From Mantis religiosa (Eukaryota > Arthropoda > Insecta > Mantodea > Mantidae), in assembly GCA_030765055.1 (NCBI GenBank), contig CM060958.1, forward strand, positions 110,414,127 through 110,478,126: a stretch of 64,000 nt of DNA, read 5' to 3'. The position numbers were made by a program, and so were the translations under genes. Shown piece by piece: positions 56,875 through 64,000 of this stretch. The notes under the pieces were generated by a model. That model saw only the letters and a program-made list of their open reading frames with translations. It was not told the origin of the DNA and ran no database searches. How positions within the stretch are numbered: position 1 is the stretch's first letter; every line of letters starts with the position of its first letter.

Positions 56875-57250
56875 ACTGTATGTGGGGTTCGACTGTAGTG
56901 TGCTCCCGACACTCGCGGGAGAGCGGGTACCTTCGGCCAGGCTTCGGCAGCCCGGAGGCGGCAGAGGTTTGCCTAAACGACCCCGGGTACTATCCTGCAA
57001 GGCTAGTAGTGTGCTAGATCACCAGGTGGCCCCACCGAGGATATTCGGTAGTCTTCCCTGCAGGGTAAACGCGCGTAAGTGGCGTATCCACTTCCACCCG
57101 TCTTGTTGATGATGGGGGGGGGGGGGGGGGCTGTTAAGACTTAAGGTATTGCCCCATGGACAGAGCCCCAGAGTTTTCCAACACTCCTGGTTTGTTAGAG
57201 ACCGAAGTCTTCGGAATCTCAGGTACACATCGCAATGACATAACGTGACC
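56875..57250 (+). repeat. GC-rich repeat (GCR-B), nearly complete
   Basis: TGCTCCCGACACTCGCGGGA, GGTACCTTCGGCCAGG, CTAGATCACCAGGTGGCCCC, ACGCGCGTAAGTGGCGTATC and CATGGACAGAGCCC follow in order. A pure G-run of about 18 lies at 57114-57131 where other copies have shorter G-rich text. Confidence 0.78.
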
Positions 57251-58097
57251 TTGCAGTCCAATTTCCGAGACTTAAAGGCAATGCAGAAGAAACTCGGTTT
57301 TATTAGTCTTATTAAGAGTCCCTCATGATCTCCAAATGGAAGCTGCTTTACAAAATTCTACAGCCATGCGATAGTCTCTCTGCGCAATTACTTCCAATAT
57401 TTGGTTCTTCATCTATTTGTGATGGGATGTTCTATAAAATGAATCAAATAAAAAGCAAGCATTATCCTAGGGGTTGGGATCGACCATTTGGTGTGACTTT
57501 TAGGACTCTGTGGTACAACCCTGGCGTCAAACATTGACGATATAGTTTCTAGAAAAGAGCGTAACCAAGTCACTACTAAGAAGTCCTTTTGAGATCGTTT
57601 CAATAATATAACCATAACCCTATTGTAGCCACCGCCAGTGAATTAACCGACGTCAGAGATAGAGATTTTTGTCTGCCGCCCAGCAAAACAGTGTGTGGAG
57701 TAACTCCATTCTTCCCTCTTCCGCCAAAGGATGGGAACCGCTGTTATTCAATGTTGTATCAAATTATATGGTTCAGTGCCGTATTCAACATTTACATGCA
57801 AAACGTACTAATGCTATTTCAAGCGTTTTCCAAAATCCTGTTCCCGTATTATTTTACGTTTTTCTTTCAATTAAAATAGCCACTGAATTATGAAACTTGT
57901 TTTAAGATTGTGATTAACCACAAATGAGGATTAAGGTGATTAAGTGAATAGAGCGATCACTTTTTGAATTAATGAAACATATGCTTTATGATGATGAGGA
58001 ATTTGTGTAAACATTTACACGTTCCCAACAACTTATTAAAATTATGTATCCAAATTGAGTGTTCACAAGTAAGATATAATATATTATACAATAATAA
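57251..58097. other. No feature recognised
   Basis: Several short open frames (57325-57537, 57669-57893) match nothing I know. Confidence 0.4.
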
Positions 58098-59364
58098 TAC
58101 GAGGTTGGTCTGAAAAGTTTCCGACCTCAATATGAAGATGGCAGTAGTCATAAATAAGAGCTGATGAATTTCGAGTTCATCTGTTGACAGTTACTTAAAG
58201 CTTCTGGCATTTTCGACGCTCAGTTATTATGCAACAGTCGTTTGAGTGAGTTAATATGAGTATTTTAATGAAAATGGACAAAATCCAGTATCGAGCTGTC
58301 ATGAAGTATCTGTTTATGAAAGGCAATACGCCTACGCAAATCAAAGTTAAGTTCGAGTCTGTGTATGAGGGCCCTGCACCATCATTTAACACTGTGAAAT
58401 GTTGAGCAGCTGAATTTAAACGTGGTCGTAAGAGCTTGGGCGACGATGAACGTTCGAGACGTCAAAAAACTGCAACTACGGATGAAACCATCGCCAAGGT
58501 TCACCAAATGGTGTTAGACGACCGCCGAGTTAAAGTGAGAGAGATGGCAGAGGCTATGAACATGTCAAAAGAACATGTTTGTCACATATTAAATCAACAT
58601 TTAGACATAAGAAAGCTGTCCGCGCGTTAGGTGCCGCGTTTGCTCAAGTTAGACCAAACACGTGTTCGAATGAACGTTTCCAATGCCCTGTTGGCGAAGT
58701 TTAGGCGCAATAAATCCGAGTTTTGGCGCCGATTAATTACTGTAGTTGAAACTTGGATACACCATTATACGCCCGAAGCAAAAATACAGTCCAAACAGTA
58801 GACTGCTAAGGAGGAATCGGCTCGAAAGAAAGCAAAATCTGTTTTTTTTTTCGGCTGGGAAAGTGATGGCGACTGTTTTTGGGACAGTTATTCGATTATC
58901 TTCAAACAGAAAAAACCGTTACATCAGCATACTACGCATCATTACTTGACAAGCTGACGGCAGAACTTGAGAAAAACGGCCACATTTGTAGAAAGACTAT
59001 GCACCGTTTCACACCCCAGCGGTTGTAATGGCGATAATCCACGAATTACGGTTTGAACTGCTTGACCATCTGCCTTACTCACGAGATCTAGCCCAAAGCG
59101 ACTTCTTTTTGTTTTATGATCTGAAAATTGCTCTCGGAGGACAGAGATTTTCGTCAAATGAAGAGGCAATCCCCTTCATGAACAACTATTTTGCAGAGAA
59201 AAACGCCGAGTACTATTTGGACGGGTTACAGAGTTGGGAGTATCGCTGGGAGAAGTGTGCACAGTTACAAGGAGACTGTTTTGAAAAATAAAAAATATAA
59301 TACAAATTATGGAAGGACGTCCTGTATCTTTATTAGGCCAGAAACTCTTCAGACCACCCTCGTA
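58098..59364 (+). mobile_element. Mariner transposon, second copy of the 53199 family
   Basis: TACGAGGTTGGTCTGAAAAG at left and, inverted, TACGAGGGTGGTCTGAAGAG at right. TA edges; 1267 bp. Confidence 0.88.
58268..59291 (+). pseudogene. Mariner transposase with first catalytic Asp replaced by Val
   Basis: It opens MKMDKIQYRAVMKYLFMKGN and has the SFNTVKCxAAEFKRGRKSLG block with a stop for Trp, then DDERSRRQKTATTDETIAKV and VREMAEAMNMSKEHVCHILN (helix-turn-helix). After a stop in CARWVPR comes ITVVETWIHHYTPEA, where the catalytic Asp of DETW is Val (codon 58745-58747). Later blocks are scattered over frames: AIIHELRFELLDHLPYSRDL, AQSDFFLF (third Asp kept), YYLDGLQSWEYRWEKCAQLQ. It ends GDCFEK then TAA (to 59291). 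The HQDNAPAH block with the second Asp is heavily damaged. Confidence 0.88.
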
Positions 59365-59549
59365 ACTAATTGTAAGAAATAACAAATTAAATCGGTAACA
59401 ATAGTTGACAAAAGTAAAACATTTTAAAATTTTGTGAGGCGTTAGCTTCTCTCCCTGCACTTGTTTTGACTTGGTATCTTGAAGTGATGAACAAAACAAC
59501 CACTTAATTGCATTGTCCTTTTAGTTTGGGACGTAAGCAGGTATTATAT

Positions 59550-60060
59550 ATTGTGACTTTTTGGGTTCGTAGAATTAAGTCTAATTTGCAGAAATTCAGA
59601 ATGTTTTTATTGCCGTAGAAATACACTCTGGTCAATCCTTACAGTAGCAGAATTACGTCACATGCACAAATACATTATTCCAAGATCGTTGACCGCAAAC
59701 AAGCGTTCTTTCTAAACACGATTGCAGGCACACGACACTCAGTTATGATTACAATCTGTTTACAACTCTCGTTCCAGTTACGACTACTCCTTGGCGAGTC
59801 CCCGCTTCCTTAAATACTTCTATTGACAATTATAGACCAAATGTTCTCTATCAGTCAAGATGTCACCAGAATGTTCCATTTACCTCACTTATTTGTTTCG
59901 GCAGACATTTATCTGCGTGCTATCTTTATCAGTTCCAGTAAGCTCTTTATCTCCGTGGTACACTATCCGTCCGTTATCTCTCCGCGCCAAACCTTTTGTG
60001 AGCGTTGCCGCGACAGTATTTTTATATAGGCAATTCATAGTTCAAGGTAAGTAATTATAA
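59550..60060 (-). repeat. LTR-like end (minus orientation), related to 11760-11828
   Basis: From 59551, TGTGACTTTTTGGGTTCGTA and AATTAAGTCTAATTTGCAGA match the complement of 11760-11828. On the minus strand a TATTTAAGGAAGCG promoter-like stretch lies at about 59810-59820, suiting an LTR promoter upstream of that end. I could not fix the far boundary, and no internal gag/pol sequence was seen. Confidence 0.35.
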
Positions 60061-61064
60061 ATTAGTATGTTCATTGTAGTACACTTAGTAATGTATTTCT
60101 TTGCTCAGACAAGAGTATCTCAAATGGTCACTTGTTATAGGAAACAGGCCATTGTGACTATACATGACAATGAACCTCTTACTAAAGCGTGGAGTAACAA
60201 GAGTAACAACCTATTTATAATGGTGACGATTGCATCAACGTTATTCTTTTACCAGTCATTGCAGTAAGAATACATTTTTATGCATTTAATGGGCAAATTC
60301 CTTTGGTTCTACTTTACAAAAGAACTTAATCACTAAATAATTATTAGTTAAATAACTTTCTTTTAACCACTACTTTACATATATTTTATTTCAAAGAGGT
60401 TGGCAGCAGAGGAAGCTAAGACCAATGAAATACGTTTCTGCAAATGTTCTGCTGTTCTTGTGATTCTTCCTCAGTGATGAGGGTATTGCATGCTGGCCCA
60501 TTATTTATCACTTTGGAGAAGAGGGGGTGGCCTGCTGGTTAAAGATACGTGCTGCATAGAATTACGAGTGGGCGAATTTATAAATTATAAATCCCCAAGT
60601 ATGAGGAAGTCAAGATTCTTCGATAACTACTGAACTTGAAATAACCTAGATTTTCCAGAGCTAATGAAAGATTAAAAATGCATTTACGTGCATCACACGA
60701 TCACTCAATCCTCTCTCGGTTGGAGACTTTTAATGTATTTGCCTTAATCTTTATTAAAATTATCCTTTTGCAGACAGAGTTACAAGCAATCCGTTCCTAA
60801 CTTCTAATACGATATCCCTTGTTCATAAAGCTAAAGAGATATTAATGGCTAAAGAATTTGCATTCTAGAGAGGGAAGGAAGCACATTATGGCTTTCTCTT
60901 CTCGTTAAGAATGGCTGAAATTGGGGCACAAACGAATCCAAGTTCATCAGGATATAAAATGACATAGTAAAAATGGCGTAGCTACGAATATTATTTGATG
61001 ATTAGGGATGAAGAAATTATTTTTTTAGAGGTTTCTCAATTTATATCTGTATCCTTCCGTAACA
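60061..61064. other. No feature recognised
   Basis: AT-rich with no supported gene or repeat. Confidence 0.45.
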
Positions 61065-61200
61065 TTGTAACTGACTCGTATGTTTCTGGTAAACCAGGAG
61101 AATTAAATGTCTTGCTGGCCATGATAGCATATTGGTTAAGAGCAACCGAACGGAGACCGGGAGAACCGTGGTTCAAATCCCAGCTATGGATTTAATATTT
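61065..61200 (+). repeat. tRNA-headed SINE, third type, copy d (left part)
   Basis: AACTGACTCGTATGTTTCTG, then ATGATAGCATATTGGTTAAG, then B-box GGTTCAAATCCCAGC and TATGGATTT. The right part of the same SINE (AGTCTGACT ... CTACACACCACTAGTGT ... GATTAATTTCC) is found at 63275-63335, after about 2 kb of LINE-like DNA. Confidence 0.65.
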
Positions 61201-61214
61201 TATTTAGTAATAGT

Positions 61215-61820
61215 AATGGGAATTTGGCCAATTGACTAAAACATTAGTTTAAGGGGTGTAACTTACTGGCTAAAGAAGGAAAAATATGGGAATGTTTTTA
61301 AAATTATGGGAAAAAGATGCAGCGCTAATGAAGAAGTGAAAAAATGTTTATTACAGGAATGGCAAAAAGAGTGGGATAATGCAGACGTAGGAAAAAGAGT
61401 ACATGATCTATTTCCGGATATTAAAGAGGTTAAAATTGGAACATATTCATTTTGTTACAATACATGGCCTATATAATGTATATTTAAAAAGAATAGGGAA
61501 GAAGAACTCAGATTTGTGTGAGCAATGTAACTGTTTAGATTCGCCTGAGCGTGTTATTTTTAGTGCTATGATTACAGTGAACTAGAAGACGGTCGAAGGT
61601 AACTTAAAGGAAAATGCTTATGGGACATCTTTACGAGAAGGAGAAGATTATGCACATTTAGAAAATATGTCTCAGATAATTTCCGCTAAGGCGTTACGCA
61701 ACAAAAGACTTCAACAAAGAAATGTTGGAACATTTCAATCTACAAGAAAAGAATATTACTTAAGAGACCGTCGGAGGGAAATAGGACCAAGAGAAAGTGA
61801 AGATACTGATTACCAGACTT
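61215..61820 (+). pseudogene. LINE C-terminal domain (R1/I-like), decayed
   Basis: Plus-strand frames read LLQEWQKEWDNADVGKRVHD, then LKLEHIHFVTIHGLYNVYLK and a zinc-like CEQCNCLDSPERVIF, paralleling AEWQQEWDAS ... YLTGHGPYSSYL ... CRCG...EH at 38060-38310. SLREGEDYAHLENMSQIISA and a basic tail follow. Frameshifts are present, and it is a different family from 37975-38478. Confidence 0.65.
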
Positions 61821-63274
61821 GAAGACTTAATTTAAGGCGCACAACCGATAAGTAGAAGACGCCAGTTATGGATATCGGAAAGAGGAGCAGAAACCATAGA
61901 AAGAAGGAGAATCCGAGGAGAGCCACAGGAGATACATGGAGAGTAAAACAGCGGACAGAAACAACTGATTATGCAGAAGCGGAAAGATGACAAGCCGGAT
62001 GTCCGCAACTGACGAACTAGCTCCATCTACTGATGCCAGTCCCTTTAGAAGATGGATACCAGTAGGAGGAAGTTTTGGATACCAGTTGCAGAAGACAATA
62101 TTTTAAAATTGTAGGAAAAATTGTTTCGTAGTTTTTTACAGCAATCAAAGCTGTAGTGCAAATGTAGATTTGATTTCTATTGTTGGCGTAGAAGTAGAGT
62201 AGAAGAAAACCTGTTTCAGAACAAATATTCTCGGGGAGCCAGAGGTAGACACACAACAGTATCTAGAAAACCTTGTCAACGTTCCAGATGCTTTACATCG
62301 CTGACAGGAGATAAACACACACCCACACACGTACACTAACATACACATACACACCTCCCACAGCCCTCAAGTCCTTGCGCTAATCATTGGCCAAGACGGC
62401 CCCGGAGAAAGAGGGTCCTCAGTGAGTGGCACAGGCTCGCACCTACAATCGAATAGGTAGGCCGCCCGCCGAGTGTGCACTCCAAAATATCGACCAAGCA
62501 GACACATGGAATATGAGAAGGTATTTTCACACAACTACCGAAGCTGACGGCAGATAATTACAACTGACCATTAAAGGCAAACGCCGATAATGCAAACTAG
62601 AGTTATATTTAGGTTAAGCAAGATAGCAGTAAGTATAATAGACTACAACTGACAAGCTTGCAAGTAATACTTGCAGTGACAATGAAGCACCTAAACTTAA
62701 GGAATAGCGCTACGGCGTGATAAATTACCCTAAACTTCCCAACAAATAACACCAGGAATCCTACCAAATACCACCCACAATAGGCAGTGGATGAGGCTGG
62801 GCTTCATGTGAAGCCTGTATCCCTGCTTCAGAAGCCCACTCTGCTGAATCGCACTCCGAGACAGCTAAGATTATCTCCTGGAATGTGCGGGTGCTTAAGA
62901 CGGTACCGCAGCACATTTCTCCTTCCCAATCCAGTGGAGGTTTTTAGTTGAGTAGTACCCTTGAGGTGAAGCCTACATACCCCACTGTGCCCTCTAACAC
63001 AGTGGAAATCCATAATTGGATTTTTCCTGCACAAAAGAAAAAAAAAAAAGATAGATCAGATGAGTAGATTTGTAAGGTTACTGGAATCCAGTAATCTGTA
63101 GGTGTAGTTCGTTAAGGTAGGAAGTAGATTATACCTGCAACATTTCTATATTGTTTTGTGTAATTTAATTTAAAAATGAATAAAGTTGAAAATAAAGTTT
63201 GCATAATAAGGCCTGGTATAGATTCCAGAAACTGGGCAATCAGATATGAAGATTTTATTTTATTTTATTTTTTA
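61821..63274. other. Probable LINE 3' region; CA-rich and A-rich simple repeats
   Basis: No open frame is recognised. A CA-rich tract lies at 62309-62357, an A-run at 63038-63051, and a (TTTTA)n run at 63253-63273 just before the SINE right part. 62790-63010 is moderately GC-rich with no identified relative in the window. Confidence 0.4.
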
Positions 63275-63335
63275 TCCTTAGTCTGACTTTAGCTATTCAA
63301 ATCTTACCCTACACACCACTAGTGTATTAGTATGA
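63275..63335 (+). repeat. tRNA-headed SINE, copy d (right part)
   Basis: AGTCTGACTTTAGC, CTACACACCACTAGTGT and GATTAATTTCC correspond to the 3' part of copy c (43765-43827). Confidence 0.55.
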
Positions 63336-64000
63336 TTAATTTCCATTTCTGTCCTTATGCGTTTTCCACACTAACATTTTATAGTTCTGATTTCCCCAAG
63401 TTTCTAAACACTTAAAGGTGAAGTCTTTTATATAAAGTTTTTCTGAATACAATGAAAAAATAAGAAATATTAAGAGAAAAGTTCATTGTATTGCTCTCAA
63501 TTAGATTGGCAAATATCAGCTCTGTTAGGTTTGCAGAGCTGCTAATCGACGTTTGCATTGCAAGGCTCGAAAGGGCTACAGTTTTAAATAAACTAAATTT
63601 TCATTAATAATTACACATATTTACTGACTATCTAATCATGAAAATTGACGTTTAGTTAATGCATCGCTTTCATTCATTCATGATATTCAATCACACAGAC
63701 CCTGTTTGCTTTTGTGAAATTATTCATATTTCATTTGGTTAAATAGCTCCAACCACTGTTGCAAGCAAGCTTCGAATGTTTCGAGTATAAATCTGTTTCG
63801 GATATGCTTTATTTATGTGAGAAAACTTGTAGTATACGGGAAGGTAAGGTAACAAATCTTGGCCCTTTTTGTAAATAGTGTTAATTTTTGAAAAATCAGT
63901 TTCGTATTGACTATAACTGCATTCGAAGAGGTACGTAAGGAACACCTTTGGTAACGTGGTGCTCCTTGGAAGGAAAGGTGAAGTGAGAAGATACAAAGCC
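63336..64000. other. No feature recognised
   Basis: The minus-strand frame 63739-63996 shows no known domain. The window ends here. Confidence 0.4.

Noticed and set aside
1..64000. CRISPR array, bacterial operons or phage-like systems
   Set aside because: No regularly spaced short repeats with unique spacers, no ribosome-binding-site-led gene strings. All coding relics are eukaryotic transposons.

Overview
The window looks like intergenic or intronic DNA from a large, repeat-rich arthropod genome. Composition is AT-rich, no bacterial-style gene clusters are present, and almost every recognisable coding stretch belongs to a transposable element broken by stops and frameshifts. The mix (several mariner families, IS630-like and DUF4817-type TA-targeting elements, Tc1, piggyBac, a Kolobok-like element, Penelope-like elements, jockey/R1-type LINEs, tRNA-headed SINEs) points to an insect. 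My impression, not provable here, is a polyneopteran such as a cockroach or termite. One short stretch, 24511-24677, looks like a real host exon: a start codon in good context, a Gly-run/Lys-rich N-terminus and a consensus splice donor.

Layout. 1-4500: an IS630-like fragment, a LINE reverse transcriptase C-terminus, a folded-back mariner, and a Penelope-like element whose 3' region carries a hammerhead ribozyme motif. 5866-10196: a complete mariner (1.3 kb) and a DUF4817-type transposon with about 100-bp terminal inverted repeats (TIRs), both with decayed transposases. 10930-16130: inverted jockey-type 3' ends flanking a SINE and a second transposase remnant, plus an RNase H fragment. 16769-24368: two of four copies of an IS630-like family, piggyBac debris, a SINE, a TTAA-flanked Kolobok-like element and a Tc1 element. 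24511-24677: putative host exon, followed by about 2.6 kb of probable intron.

27330-34445: LINE C-terminus, near-complete mariner, and a GC-rich repeat ('GCR') split by two adjacent IS630-like elements. 36138-41131: a TIR element with no recognised gene, a SINE, an R1-type LINE end, another GCR copy and IS630 copy 4 with a (TA)34 run. 41719-44223: a multi-level nest, in which a TIR element is invaded by a SINE cluster that is itself invaded by a GCR. 44700-47690: second Penelope-like element, GCR with target-site duplications, second IS630-like N-terminal fragment, three-unit tandem repeat. 49783-52320: a jockey-type reverse transcriptase interrupted by a 5'-truncated RNase H-bearing LINE flanked by 13-bp target duplications. 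53199-59364: two mariners of one family around a clean copy of the 41719 element. 59550-64000: LTR-like end, SINE and R1-like remnants.

The elements do not form a pathway. Their interest lies in insertion order, amplification of deletion derivatives, and the ribozyme. All identifications come from reading translations and repeats by eye; no database search was possible.
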